A DNA stretch of 64,000 nt, from positions 98,315,897-98,379,896 of the forward strand of contig NC_081407.1 in the NCBI RefSeq assembly GCF_030272615.1. Direction: 5' to 3'. The notes under the pieces were generated by a model that was not told the DNA's origin, did not search any database, and saw only the letters and a list, made by a program, of their open reading frames with translations. Source of the stretch: Cryptomeria japonica (Eukaryota > Streptophyta > Pinopsida > Cupressales > Cupressaceae). How positions within the stretch are numbered: the first letter of the stretch is position 1; every line of letters begins with the position of its first letter. The translations under genes and the position numbers were made by a program. Below are positions 32,173 to 45,389 of this stretch, piece after piece.

Positions 32173-32422
32173 GCAAGCTTACCAGGAATACAATGCATTA
32201 CCTGCTGATTTGAAGGATCAATGGACCTTTGATCAATTCATGAATCAAAGGAATAGGAGAGGAGGAATAAATGAACATTATACTCCACCAAGAAATGGCA
32301 AGCTTACCAGGAATACAATGCATTACCTGCTGATTTGAAGGATCAATGGACCTTTGATCAATTCATGAATCAAAGGAATAGGAGATGAGGAATAAATGAA
32401 CATTATACTCCACCAAGAAATG
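32173..32422 (+). repeat. 125-bp tandem duplication in G1 gag
   Basis: Units 32173-32297 and 32298-32422 are almost identical; one clear difference turns a Gly codon (gga) into a stop (tga). The 125-bp length is not a multiple of three, so the duplication shifts the gag frame. Confidence 0.95.
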
Positions 32423-33234
32423 ATTATTAGCTGACACTTGGTAAGATCATTATGCCTTATTTTGATGGAAGCAACAAATGTACAATTAGGTCTTGGGTAC
32501 AAAAACTTGACAATTATCTATCATTAAGACCTATGCCTGAAGAAGATGCAATAAGATTTGCCACCTTACATTTGGAAGGAGTTGCTCATGAGTGGTGGTA
32601 CCACAGGCTGATCACTCTTGGTCACAACCTAATTACCACTTATGATGAGTTCACTGAGAAGTTGATTGAAAGATTTGACGTGAAAGATCCGGAGGTAAGC
32701 TTTCATGAGCTAGCACAACTTAAGCAACATGGCTCCCTTGAAGCATATGTTGCTGATTTCCAACAATTATCAGTCATGGTTCCTAATATCAGCGAAAGGA
32801 GGTTGGTAGGCTTATTTATTGAAGGGCTAATGGAACCACTAAAGGGCTGGTTGAAGGCCTTTGATCCTCTCTCTTTACAAGAAGCTATGAAGAAGGCACG
32901 TGGGATGAAATTTGTAGCACCTACTAGCAAGTTTACATCAAAGGGGTCATCTTCCTACCGTGATAACAAGAAGTTTCCAAAGAAAGATGATAAGGCAAAG
33001 GGTAAGTCCACTTTTCCACTTGATCGAGAGACACTCAATGACTTGAGAAAGAAGAAATTGTGTTTCTATTGTAAGGGGCCTTATGATGCTAATCATGATT
33101 TTCCTTTAAGGCCTAAAGGGAAGGCAAACATGGCTATGTGGGCTCTCTATGAAGGATAAGATTTTGACCAACAATCAGATTATGAAGATTCAAAATCCGA
33201 AAAATCAAAACAAGAAGGGGAAGTTGAGCCTGAG

Positions 33235-36200
33235 GTGAAGCTTAAAGAGGCTTGCCTCACTAGCATTCAACGTGAGGGTTCTTTCAGGATGAGAGGTGTA
33301 CTTGTTGGACAAAAAATCATCACTCTACTTGACACAGGTGCAACACATAATTTAATTGATGCAAGGCTTGTGGAAAGACGTGGCATATGCACCGAGGTAT
33401 TTGAGGGAATACGAGTGAAGATTGCTGATGGTTACACTCTCAAGTGTGACAAGATGATTCCCGACCTTCCTACACACTTGAATAATTTTGAATTCAAGGC
33501 AGACTTTTATGTGGTGAACATGGGAGACATTGATATGGTTTTGGGGATGACATGGCTGCATGACATAGGAATATTTACCCTCAACCTCCGTGAAATGGAA
33601 ATGAGATTTGCAAGGGATGGAAAGACACATGTGTTGAAGGCACTCAGGGACACTAGCTGCAAGACTATTTCATTCAGAAGGATGAAGCGTCTCTTGCGTT
33701 ATGACATGGTTGAGTGGGTAGCAGGATGTGTTTTGAAGTCAACACAAGAGGAGCAGCAAAAACCTATCTATCCACCTGACATCCAAGAGTTGAGGATCAA
33801 GCATGGTAAGGTCTTCAGCGAGATTCCACTGGGTAGACCTCCAGATAGGGGGATAGAACACATTATTGAATTGGAAGAGGGTGCTAAACCCGTGATAGTC
33901 ACTCCCTATAGGCATCCTAAGTGGCTAAAGGATGAGATAGAAATAATCATTAAGGAGTTGCTACCTATGGGACATATCCGACCTAGTAAGTCCCCCTTTG
34001 CTTCATCTATAGTTTTGGTCAAGAAGGATGGTACGTTGCGGATGTGCATTGACTACAGGTTGTTGAACAAAAAGACCATCAAGAACAGGTATCCAATCCC
34101 TAGAATTGATGAGTTGATTGATGAGCTACATGGTGCACAATATTTTTCTAAGATTGACTTAAGGTCGGATATCACCGGATTCGAGTTAGGGAGTAGGACA
34201 TTGAGAAGACACCATTTCGTTGTCATTGTGGACATTTTGAGTTCATTGTTATGCCATTTGGGCTAACCAATGCACCTACTACTTTTCAGTCTGCAATGAA
34301 CAAGGTGTTTCATTCTCAATTGCAGAAATTTGTGTTAGTCTTCTTTGATGATATTTTGGTGTACATCAGGACGTGGGAGAAACACATTGCACATCTTGAT
34401 ACAGTTTTGGGTATTCTTGGCAAGGAGTCTCTATATGCCAAGGAATCCAAGTGTGACTTGAGTATGACAGAGTTACTTTATTTAGGTCACATCATTAGTG
34501 TAGGACTGTGTATGGACCTCGACAAGGTCAAATCAATTGTAGAATGACCTACACTTGTGAATCTTACACAACTTAGAGGGTTTTTGGGCTTACGTAGTTT
34601 CTACTGCAGGTTTGTTAATGGATATTCATGACATGCAGCTCCACTCATAGATTTGACTAAGAAGGGAGCTTTTGTTTGGACTCTCGTAGCGTAGGAATGC
34701 TTTGAGATGTTCAAACAAATTATGACCACCTACCCAGTACTTGCTTTGCCATATTTCAGCAAACTCTTTGAGTTATAGTGTGATGCTTTGGGTGAAGGGA
34801 TTGGGGATGTCCTTATGCAAGACAAACATCCGATTGCTTTTGAGAGTAGGAAGCTAAGAGGTCATGAGAGGAGCTACATCATATATGATAAGGAAATGTT
34901 GGCCATCATGCATGCTTTGGCCAAATTTAGGTAGTATTTGGTAGGCAACAAATTTATTTTAAAAACAAACCATAACAGCTTGAGGCATTTCCTTGGGCAA
35001 CGAGATCTTAATGATAGGCAGTAGAAATGGGTAAGCAAGCTGCAATCATATGACTTTGATATTTCCTTTGTCAAAGGTATGCATAATGTAGTTGCTAATG
35101 CACTATCTCACTGTCCACATTTGAGTTCCATGGCAGAGGTTTTAGAGGATTGGAAGCATCTGATTGTGGTAGAATATGCCAAGGACTCTTGGGCTTCAGG
35201 TTTAATTGAGGGGTCGATTCATGATGATAGGTACTCCATTGTGAATGATCTAATCATTTACAAGGGGAGGATATTTTTGATCCCAAGATCGGATGTGAAG
35301 AACATGGTGATGAGAACCTTTCATGATACAACTATGGTTGGTCATCTTGGCTACTACAAGACATACAAACATATACGGAAGAGATTCATTTGGAAGGGTT
35401 TGAAATCAGATGTTCTTCGATATGTTAGAGAGTGTCTTGTTTGGCAGCAAAATAAACAGGACCACACATACCCTGAAGGCTTGCTTCAGCCACTTCCGAT
35501 TCCTGATAGGAAGTGGGAGTGCATTTCCATGGACTTCACACAGGTTTACCTAAGGTGTAGGGTAAGGATTTTATTTATGTGGTGGTTGATCGTTTGTCTA
35601 AGTATGCTCATTTCTTTCCGATAACCACTACATATTCAATTACACAAGTAGCAGAGCCCTTCTTTCGGGAGATATTTAGATTGCATGGTTTACCTCAAAG
35701 TATAGTGAATGATAGAGATAGCAAGTTTATGAGCCATTTTTGGCAGGAGCTCTTCAGACTTTGTGGGATCGAGCTCACTTCGAGCACCAACTACCACCCG
35801 CAAATGGATGGACAGACAAAAATAGTGAATAAATGGGTAGAGGGATATCTCATAAATTACATTGCAGGACAACAGAAGGGTTGGGTCAAGTGGATTTATC
35901 TTTGTGAGTATTTCTATAATACCACTTACCACCTTTCTATTCAAATGACACCATTCATGGCATTGTATGGATATGAAGCGCCTAGCTTTCTTGATCTGTT
36001 GTTGAACGACAATAGAGTGCCTAGTGTTGGAGACATGCTATAGGAGAATCGGGATATTATGAGGGCTCTTCGATCTTCAAGAGAATTTACAAAAGGCACA
36101 AAATCAGCAGAAGCAGTACATAGATCAAAAGAGAGTAGAATGGCTATTTGAGGTAGGTGACATCGTGTATTTGATGTTGCAGCCATATAGACAGTCCACT

Positions 36201-36590
36201 CTCAAGAAGAGTGGTGCCGAGAAGCTCAAGCCACAGTATTATGGACCCTACAGGATTACCAAGCGTGTGGGAGAGGTGGCTTATGAGCTTGAGTTACCGA
36301 TAGATAGCAGAGTGCATAATGTATTTCATGTCTCATGCCTCAAGAAGGCGTTAGGACATCATGTGATTCCTTCCATGACTTTACTACCCTTGGATGATGA
36401 GGGTAAGTTGATTTTAGTATTTGAGGCTATCTTGGATGTCAGGGAGAAATAGTTGAGGAGGAGAGTTATAAGGGAATATTTGATCAAATGGAAGGATTTG
36501 ACGGTTGAGGATGCTACCTGGGAGAGTGAGGAGATTATGCAGCATCCAGCATTAAGATTGCTTGACGCCAAGCAATTTCAAGGAGGGCGA
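33235..36590 (+). pseudogene. G1 pol: protease, RT, RNase H, integrase, chromodomain
   Basis: Protease has the DTGA active site ([12 protein letters not shown], about 33325). Reverse transcriptase starts at TPYRHPKW and shows [12 protein letters not shown], a frameshift after KIDLRS (about 34165), then [12 protein letters not shown] and the FFDD catalytic motif (about 34345). RNase H (34680-35070) has several stops. Integrase has the H-H part of its zinc finger, but the fourth ligand is Trp (CLVW). The core has NDRDSKF, and DGQTKIVNK where the catalytic Glu has become Lys. After a frame change at about 35600 the C-terminal part reads LKPQYYGPYRI, and a chromodomain (REYLIKWKDLTVEDATWE) ends at about 36570 after a stop. 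It is inactive. The chromodomain places it among chromoviruses. Confidence 0.9.
36580..36590 (+). other. G1 polypurine tract
   Basis: AAGGAGGGCGA two bases before the 3' LTR start TGTAATGTCCCC. Confidence 0.8.
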
Positions 36591-36592
36591 AC

Positions 36593-38002
36593 TGTAATGT
36601 CCCCTTCTCCTTAGCACATGGACATTCATGAGGTTGGCCTATAATTGACCCTCGTAGGCCAAGTAGTTGATTAGGGGGTCTACTTGGCGGAAATGTGTGG
36701 CTTCACATTTTATTTCTATTTGGTTTTATGGCGAAATAAGGGAATAACACGTATCATGAGATGTGTGTACTTTAATAATAATTAAATAATATTTTAAAAT
36801 TGCAATTAAAATAACATGTGTAATAAAATAATAATAGAGTGTACCTACCTGAATCTTCTAGAAGGAATCTTACGATGGGTTAGGAAAAGAATAAATAGAA
36901 GAGGGTAATTCATGGTTGAGCATTAGTTGTTTGTTACCTTCTCTTGTATTGTGGCTGTGAAGCCAAGGGTTGTCTACAGATTTGGTCTTAGGGAATGATA
37001 CCTCCCTCTGATCTACATAACTGAGGGGGTGAGTGATCCTCCGAAGGGTTGCCTTGAGAGTGGGGGACATTCAGTCCTTCATACTGAGCTAATTGAGTTC
37101 TTGGCATCAACTTTTATGGTGAACGGTTTTGGTAAAGACTTCAGCTTTTGGGCTAATAAGCATATATAATTATACCTACGCATTGAGGGAAGCTAGGCAA
37201 TTCTATTGGAGGCTAAATTTTGGAGAGAACTGCATAATAGACAAATTCAACCAGTCCCTCTATGCACCTAGATTTTGCTCATAACTCCATCTAGGAGCAT
37301 TGATTCCATTCCTTGATAGGGGCACCCACTTTGGAGGAAGTTATTGTTGATATTTGATGCTTAAAAGGAGACATTGGAGCTGTTGTTTGTTAAATATTAT
37401 CATCTGCATCAGGACAAGGGCAATTCTGCTAGAAGGGTCGATTTGGCATTTGGGAAGCATAAGGAGTCAAGTTATTGTTTTTTTCTTCATCAATACTCCA
37501 AGGCGCTACATACAAGGTTCTTTGGGTATTGTTTTCCTTGAGTTTTTCAGTTTGTGTGCATATGTTAATGGATTCCATTAGTACTCAAAATTTCCGAGTC
37601 ATATTCGCTTGAATCCAAGAGTATTGATTATTGTTTAGACTTCTTGTAATCAGTCCATGGTGTTGAATAATAAGGAGGAATAGAGTTGCATATGATTCTT
37701 ATGTTGTTACTTCATTTTCCTAGATGCATGCCAATTGTTTGTGATAATACCAGTCAGTTGTAGGAGAGCATTTCTTAAATTAAATTCATGTGTTTGCATC
37801 AGAAAAACACAAAAAACTATTGCATATACATTCTAGGAGACCAATAGACAATTTAGAAGTTGTTTGCAAGAATGAATATCATTGCCATTCAAAGTATGCA
37901 AATCTAAAGTTTTCATATCAGTCATAAGCAAAGTGTTTGACATAATTCTTCAAGGGTCAAGAAGTCTGAAAATTTATATCAAAAGTGACAAGGGATATTA
38001 CA
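36593..38002 (+). repeat. G1 3' LTR
   Basis: 1410-bp LTR with intact TG...CA ends, matching 25032-26442. Confidence 0.92.
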
Positions 38003-38350
38003 ACACCCACCCCCAAGGCTTGTGCAATTAAACATATGATTTGCGCTCATCTTTGTGCAAATGAGGGTGGAAAATGCACTCTGCCTTGGAAGACATCCAA
38101 TCAGACCTTGAAGGGGATGAAAGGCACAAGAAAATCAGACCTTTAGAAAACATTAAGATTAGTCCTTGCAATTTAGAAATCAGACATAAGAGGCAATGAA
38201 ATCAGATATCAAGATCAGTCATAAAAAAATCAGAGATCAAATCACCATTTTGCCATCACTTAGAAGTGTATATCAGATTAACGGTTTATGAAATTTGTCT
38301 ATATCATATATGTTTGATATTGTCCTTGTTTGTTTTATAGACGAGAAAAG

Positions 38351-38479
38351 ATGTTAATGCAGATTGCTAGCAACATCTTGAGAGAGAAAAAGAGGGAAGA
38401 TTGCAAGACTCACATCATCATGCAACTTCAAGAGGAGGACTTCATTAGTGAGCACAAGGATACCAAGGAAGGAGACTAG
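38351..38479 (+). CDS. Small spliced-type ORF in Q (42 aa), unknown
   Basis: The sequence TTTGTTTTATAG|ACGAGAAAAG (38329-38350) looks like a 3' splice site and is followed at once by ATG. The peptide (MLMQIASNILREKKRED...) is basic then acidic, predicted helical, and ends at TAG. The position, with an acceptor just before an ATG and a motif array upstream, parallels the R ORF. The peptide itself does not resemble R's. It may be a relic of a longer ORF or non-coding. Confidence 0.35.
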   Translation: MLMQIASNILREKKREDCKTHIIMQLQEEDFISEHKDTKEGD

Positions 38480-38907
38480 ACAAGGAGGGAATTTCAAGAA
38501 GTTCAAGACAAACAAAAGAGATGAATATCACAACCTCAACAATGCAACCACATCATGGGGATAATACAATTGCAACAACATCAAGGTTGAAAGCTTCATC
38601 GCAAAAGGAGATAACGAAGATACTACAATGTGGAGGAGAGTCGACATAAGGAAAGGACCTTATTACAATCTTGGATTTCCTTAAAAAATTCAAGGATCAT
38701 TTCCAGTATAACAGATAAGTATTCAAGATCAAAATGTGAAATTTGTTACATAGAAGGAATTCCCAAGTTAGGAGGCGAAATTGTGCAAGCATGATCAAGT
38801 AGAGATAGTTTCAAAAGAGTTAATCAAACAGGCTTGATCACTAAGATGAAACAATTTGGGACTATGATCTATCCGAATCATTATCACATCACATCAAGCT
38901 TGGATAA

Positions 38908-40052
38908 TGTTGGGTATCAAGAGATATTTCTCAACTACATATGCATGTGATGAGGTATCAAGTCTACAATGCAATCTTAGGTGGCATCCTTGTCATGATT
39001 GACCAATCAAAGGATTCCATGTCAGCATGTCCAAATGCAATGTACCTGATTCATTCAATGGAGGTACACAATTCAAGATACCTAACCTCATTTTCTATTG
39101 GTTCACATTCAACGTGGAACATATGTCAAATCAAATGTAATTTTCTCATTGGCCAAAATGTAGTTTGTTGTAACAAATCCTAATTAGGATTTTCATCTTG
39201 TAATCTCGGCCATTGATTGTGAATCAATTTGAGCCACTCATTGTAAAGAGCTATCTATATAAGGCTCAATTTTCTCATTTGTATAGGTGAATAGAGAATA
39301 AATAGTAGCTATAGAGTAGAAGTAGAGTAGGCGGAAAACTCGAAGTTGTTGCAAAGAATTTTTGGAATAAATACTTGATTTCATTGAGGTTATGGTGGAT
39401 CATGGTGTTATTTCTACCCGTTGCATGGTTTCTTGCTTACTTCTCATGGTTAAGATAAAGCTCATTTAATTGCAAAGGAGAAATGTATGGATGTTGATAA
39501 TTCCTTGGTTCATACTTTTTGTAGCTTGTTGATTGTATGCTATAATGCAAAGTTAGAAGCTCACACTTATGCTTAGTTCAATTATGGATGCTTATTCAAG
39601 TTGCACCATGTATGGGTATTTGCATGAGTTCATGATATGAAAACCTTTCTCATCCTTGGAAGATTGCACTAGTTTTGTAGAGTTGTTCCTAGAATGGCGA
39701 AGCAAAGCCCAATTTAAGGAATATGCCCATCCAAACATCATCCCTTGCTATCATTGATCTTAGAGATTAGTCTCTCTAAACCCTTTTGTTTTGTCTTTTT
39801 TTTGTTAGTTGAGATAGATCCAACATTCCAACAACATTCAAATATCAACATAAGTCCCCTTGTGATTCCAACAATATCACATCATACACACACATTGAGT
39901 CTATCCAAGAGCACATCAAAACCTGACATCCATAACCTTGGAGTCATCCCATTTGGTGACGCAGTGTAGCATTTGGCAGGATTTTGATCGAGAGAGGATA
40001 TAGTACCTTTGGTATTTAATTTTGTACTGAAGTGCATATAAACACATCAACA
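38908..40052 (+). repeat. Q core promoter / R-U5 end
   Basis: Contains CTATATAAGG (TATA, 39256-39262), AATAAA (39366-39371) and the terminus AACACATCAACA. The final 70 bp match, inverted, the R terminus at 16125-16190 (shared GAGAGAGGATA, TTTGTAC and CATCAACA words). Confidence 0.5.
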
Positions 40053-41456
40053 CTATCACAAAAGAGAGTAAAAGCATGCCTTTTGCATTCCAATTCACCC
40101 TATAAACATTGCAACCATATCATTTTCTTAGTGCCTTCAATGAGAAGAATGTATTCAGCTTTGGTAGTTGAGAGTGCAACAACTTGTTGCAATCTAGAAA
40201 CCCAACTAATTGCTGCCCCAACAAATGTAAAAACATAACCAATAGTTGATCTTCGTTTGTCCAAATGACTGGCCATATCAAAATCAACAAAACCTTGCAG
40301 TTGTGCATCTTTTCCTCCAAAACAAAAAACATAGTCAGAAGTGCCCTTCAAATATCTCAAAAATTCATTTAACAACTTGCCAATGAGTTTTACCTGGATT
40401 GCTCATAAATCTGCTGACTACTCCCATTGCATGAGCAATGTCGGGTCTACTGCATATTATTGCGTATATGAGGCTTCCAAGAATATATGAGTAAGGCATT
40501 TCTTTCATATACTCTTTGTCTTCTTTTGTCTTGGGACACATCTCAGGGGATAGATGGAAATGATCAGCAAGCAGTATGCTTACACCCTTTGCACCCTTCA
40601 TATTAAGCTCGTCCAAGACCTATTAATGTATTTTTCTTGTGACAATTTCATCTCTTTTTTCTGCCCATCCCTGATTATTGTCATGCCAAGAATCCTCTTT
40701 GCTGCCCCCAAATCCTTCATTGCAAGTTAGCCAAATTTTGTTTCAGATTACCAACAACATTCATACAAGTGCTGGTAACTAGCATATCAACAAAGTATAA
40801 TAACAATAATACAAACTCACCATTGTCCAACACTTTGTAATAATCACACAAATTAGATTCACACCTTGTGCAGTGTTGTTCATCTATAAAAGAATCAAAC
40901 TTGAGGTACCATTGTCACAAAGATTGTTTGAGCCCATACAAGATTCATTTTAGTCTACAAACTAGATTCTCTTGTCTTTCTTTCTCAAAACTGTTTGGCT
41001 GGTGCATATACAACTCTTCATCTAGATCACCATATAAGAAGTGGTCTTTAGATCAAGTTGTTTTAATTCAAGATCATAAATAGCTACTAATCCCTATACT
41101 ACCTGAATGGTAGTCATCTTCACAACATGTCGAAAAATTTCATTGAAGTTAACACCCTTATGCTGGTGATGCATCTTCACCACCAATTTGGCTCAATATT
41201 GCTTCTTGCCTCCTTTTAATCTATACACCTACCTGTTTTTTAATGTTCTTTGATTGGATGGAAGATGGACCAAGTCCAATGTGTGATTCGCTATGAACAA
41301 ATCCATTTTTTCCCTCATGGCATCCATCCATCTCTCACTATTCTTGTCATTACAGGCATATCTAAATGTTGTTGGCTTTGCTTGATTAGAGATTAATAGA
41401 CGATCGACAAAATTATCGAACTGAGCAAGAGATTGACTCTCCTTAGTTGAACTCAA
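40053..41456 (-). pseudogene. Copia reverse transcriptase and N-terminal RNase H (C)
   Basis: Minus-strand pieces: SERWMDAMREKMDLFIANHT (start of RT), then a badly broken middle. Next come MPYSYILGSLIYAIICSRPD and GVVSRFMSNPGKTHW (the end of RT), then LKGTSDYVFCFGG, GFVDFDMASHLDKRRS and ALSTTKAEYI (RNase H). It stops at FTLFCDS at 40053, where Q is inserted. Many stops; inactive. Confidence 0.88.
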
Positions 41457-41889
41457 TTAAGGAAATTTTTTGTTGCTCATTAACTTATGTATTTTCTTGC
41501 GGTAGAGTATGAGAGAAAGGTTATGTACGAACATTACTAGGCGGTGGATATGAACCTGTCCATGAGTTTGGAATGGGTAATAGGTTTGAAGCAAGCCGCA
41601 AGTTTGAAGCAGGCTCGTTATTTTGCTGAGTGGGTGGCAGATTTGAAGCAAGTAGCTGCAAATTTGAATTGAGTGGCTCTTTTGTAAGCTATGGCAAAGA
41701 GAGCAAGTGGGGGCCATGGAGGAACTTCAACCAAAACTTGTGGCAATGGTGGTGTTATTGGTGCAAAGCAAGAGTTTGTGATAGGGTGGGTTGAAGTTAG
41801 TCGAGTGGGCAATGTAGAAGCAAACCACATGGGATGCAAGACTCCCACTTCTCTTGCCACATCTAAACACCTTTGTACAAAGTAAGGGG

Positions 41890-42956
41890 GAGATGCAAGT
41901 GGTTGCAATTCAATTTGTGACTGCATAAAATGTGCAATCCCATGTACCAATATTGAATCATGAGCTCCTTGTGTTTGTGAGGGATGTATTTGCTAAGGTT
42001 GTATAAATATATTAGTTCCATTTCCAATGTCATCCAAAGGAACATATTCATGTATAGAAGTCTCTTGTTTTTTGAACCAGACAAGTATTATTTTCTCATT
42101 AATAATTACATCTCAGCCTCTAGTTATTTGTTTAACAATTGGATCCCATAATTTGTAACCTTATTTCTCTTCTCCATATCCAATGAAAAAATGTCTTTTG
42201 GACGTGACATCAAACTTCATTCTTTTCTCTTTTAGAATGCGAACAAATGCCTCACACTTGAAAACCTACAAGTGGTTGTAGGAAATTATTCTTCTCAACC
42301 ATTTCTTCTATAGAATCTCAAATCCGATTGAGAGAATGGACCTCGCTTAATTTGGTACACCATTGTATTAATTGCCTCTGCACAAAACTCTTTACCACTT
42401 TTGCATTAGAGAGAATGTTGCAATCTCTCTCCAAGATTGTTTGATTCAACCTCTCAGGTGCACCATTTTCTTGAGGGGTGAAAGGGACAATTTTGATCTA
42501 TTGTATACCATTATCTGCACAAAATTTATGAAACTCCAAGCAACAAAAATCTCCACCATTATCAGTTTTTTCAAGCACTTGATTTTTGTTGTCGGTTGGG
42601 TTTTCAACAATTGCTTTGAAATTTTTAAATTTGCCAAATACTTTAGACTTTCTATTTAACATATAAACCCAAACCTTTCAAGTGCAATCTTCAATAAAAG
42701 TAACAAGTTTGACCCACCAATAGAGGTTACCTCTATGGAACCAAAGAGATTAGCAAGGATGAGCTCCAATGGCCTTGTTTTCTTGTCATGTTTAGTAGTA
42801 GAGAAGTTGATCCTCCTTTATTTTTTGTAGATACAATGCTCACATAAATCCAAATCAATAGATTTCAAACCTATAAGTTGATCCCTTTTGAGCAAAATTT
42901 AAAGGCCCTTCTTGCTCATATACCCAAGCCTCTTGTGCCAAAGCTCCGTCCCATTG
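41890..42956 (-). pseudogene. Copia integrase (C)
   Basis: Begins with the pre-integrase zinc region GTELWHKRLGYMSKKGL and LDLCEHCIY (HHCC), then TRPLELILANLFGS. Degenerate core integrase continues to about 41900, with many stops and frame changes. Element L is inserted at 42962, just before this segment. Confidence 0.8.
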
Positions 42957-42961
42957 TCCAC

Positions 42962-44428
42962 ATGTCATGCCCCCGTCATGAGCAGCATAAGAAAATTGTC
43001 TTAATTTTAAGACTTCACAATTTTCTTAATCAAACCAAGACATCAATCTGACCTCGCCTAAGATTAATACAAAGAAAACACTAAAAGTGATCATCTAAGA
43101 AATAAGAAGCGAACCTAGGGTTCAAATACTTTAATAAATTAAATTTTGTTGTTTCCAAGGCCGACCTGAATAACCTAAGCAAAGGAATAAACTAGGGCCA
43201 ACTCAAATGAAGAACAATAACTAGAGGGCCAACTTGATAAGACCAAGCGACAAATTAGTTAAAATAACTAATTATTTTAAATGGGCCGACTAAGTGAAGG
43301 GGTGCATCCCTCTGAATGAAGAGGCATAACTCCCAATCACGAAAGGTATATAAGGAAGAAGAATGGTTTGAGAGAAGACATAAAAAAAAAGGAGGATCAA
43401 ACAAGGACAACAACAAGAGATTTAATTTGATACGTGTAGTAATAATCTAAGGAACAATGAAGGAAAAAAACAAGCACCTATATAAACAAGAGCAGTTCAT
43501 CTCTTAATATATCTGCAATCAGGCATTTAAATCAGACCATAAATCCTTAATATTGCTAGTAGTGGCATTGTTGCCCATTTGTGGTATGCATGGAGATGTG
43601 CTTAATATATGAAGTCTGATAATGTCCTAATGCAAAATCTTCACGTATTAATATAGGATGCAATATGTATGAGTATGTATAATGATGTATTTGGTCTCTT
43701 ATATATTGATATAGGCAGTAATGTGAAGTGTCTAGATTTCCAATCTATTTTTGAATTTGCTTCAATCAACTATGAAGAGGTTAGAAAAGGGAATACAAGG
43801 AGGGGAAACAATGATGAGGTCCTCTTCTAAGCACACCACCTCAGGGTGGAAGACTAATAGCCCCACGAGGCCAAGGGGGTGCAAGAGGTGCTCCGCCCTT
43901 AGCTTAAAAGGGAAGGATGCTTTAGACAACCTATTGTAGTTTCCCCACAAGCTTCCACCATGGTTGATTATTGTGTTAAGGAGTCCCAATCATAGGAGGG
44001 TGAATAAGGGTGGTATGATGAGAGGGATGGTTTTCGGACACCTCACTAGGTACAACACCTCATATAAGATGGTGAAAGGCCACATGAGGCCAAGAGGGAT
44101 GGTGTATCCGCTCTTGGGCCTAGGGTAGAGGATCAATTTGGGAACCCTATCATGTCTCCTCATCCTAACTTTATATGGTTGAATTCCGTTAATGAAATAG
44201 ATATATATTATGATTAGGATAATGTTTCTAACCCTTCTAGGAAAGATCTATTTTATGGATTATGCTTTCAATGATTATCTAACATGATTGCAAGGTCTCA
44301 ACTAGGATCTATCTTGTTCAACAATTGAATTTGGTAAATGATATCTCTAACTCTATTTCATTTCTTGCATTTCTTGGAATTGTGATTTTAGGGCAAAAAC
44401 TAGGGCATTTACAAAAGGGGACATTACA
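42962..44428 (+). repeat. L 5' LTR
   Basis: 1467-bp LTR, aligned by eye with 45898-47372. Small open frames in both copies do not agree and are fortuitous. Confidence 0.9.
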
Positions 44429-44430
44429 AT

Positions 44431-44442
44431 TAGTATTAGAGC
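44431..44442 (+). other. L primer-binding site (degenerate Met type)
   Basis: TAGTATTAGAGC, two bases after the LTR, matches the Met-type TGGTATCAGAGC at 10 of 12 positions. Confidence 0.7.
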
Positions 44443-45389
44443 TTTGATCTTGCTAGCCCGCAAGGTAAATATAAATCAATGGATACATTCTAGTCAATGA
44501 AAAGGGATCTGACACTACTTGTATTTGTGCGTATACTTTGTATCTACATATATTTGTGTGTATGCTCCATGTTTGGTTCATACCTATGTGTTTCTAGCAT
44601 GTCTACTACATGAAGATCTATGATTTTGCCGAGAGGCATCTACAATGACATACAAATATCCATAAACTAAAAAATTGATTTTGAATAAATTCGATGTGTA
44701 GATGACAGGTAAATGCATGCATGTTTTAGTTTCTCTGTAAGTATTATTTTATTACTTTGAATAAAATAGAATCATTGCCACTTGTCTCTAAGTATATGAA
44801 ACTATTACATCTTTAATGAGAGTGAAAGAGTGCACCATTATTTAGCTTTATGTCCTTCTTGACAACTAATAAACATGCAAGACAATTATGTGATATCTCT
44901 CGGCATTATTTTACGTATATATATTTTAGAATATAAGTATACTAGTTACTATGAACATCATCATGAGATTTCTATTTATGGTTGATCTAGAATATGAGAA
45001 TAACAAAAATGAATCAAAAGAGAGACGAATTTATTTAAGAAAGATCATTGCATTTAAGGTCATAGATGTGTGTCATGCTTCTAATCCTCCTCTCAATATA
45101 TGGGAAGTTCGTCCTTGCTTTTTCTCAAAGAGATATCCATAGGACCCACCCAAAACAGTACTTAAGGTTACAATTAATGAGAGAAAACTTGTTTTAAAAT
45201 TACAAACCTTGACAATTTCCATTCAATGGTTAAGATAACTCACATTGGGATAATATCAGAGTTGCGCAACAAAAGATAAATATATCACAAGGAGATTTAA
45301 GGATTAGTTTGGGGATAATCACATTGAAAAAGATTTGGTTAAAAGTATCATTGCTTGAGGGCAAACAATTTGGGAAGGGCGATCCTGTG

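Larger units (their letters stand above)
26483..33159 (+). pseudogene. G1 gag, split by G2 and broken
   Basis: Gag starts at 26483 (MSARKVKY), is interrupted at 26508 by G2, and resumes at 31774. It has a TGA at 31946-31948. A 125-bp tandem duplication (32173-32297 / 32298-32422) shifts the frame. From 32452 the retrotransposon-gag domain is well preserved (SWVQKLDNYLSLRPMPEEDA, ERFDVKDPE, FIEGLMEPLKG). The zinc knuckle CFYCKGPYDANHDF has lost its last cysteine (Phe). A TAA at 33157-33159 separates it from protease in the same frame. The duplication alone accounts for the frame difference between the two halves. Confidence 0.88.
25032..38002 (+). mobile_element. Ty3/gypsy chromovirus G1
   Basis: LTRs 25032-26442 and 36593-38002 (about 1.41 kb each) flank a plus-strand gag-protease-RT-RNase H-integrase-chromodomain order. 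The flanks are gcacc (25027-25031) and acacc (38003-38007), a 4/5 TSD. It has an iMet-type primer-binding site after the 5' LTR and a purine tract before the 3' LTR. G2 is inserted after the eighth gag codon. Without G2 the element is about 7.7 kb. Stops and frameshifts make it non-autonomous now. It sits in Q's motif array. Confidence 0.92.
15871..40052 (+). mobile_element. Element Q: giant solo-LTR-like unit hosting R and G1
   Basis: Q begins TGTTGTGACATTTTC at 15871 and ends AACACATCAACA at 40052. It is inserted in copia RNase H with flanks ctatt (15866-15870) and ctatc (40053-40057). Its own sequence is 15871-16124, 23903-25031 and 38008-40052, about 3.4 kb after removing R and G1. It has a single TATA box (39256) followed by AATAAA (39366), as an LTR would, and no second terminal copy. 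Its start is homologous, in inverted orientation, to the start of R. A solo LTR of an unknown retrotransposon family is the best reading. Confidence 0.6.
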
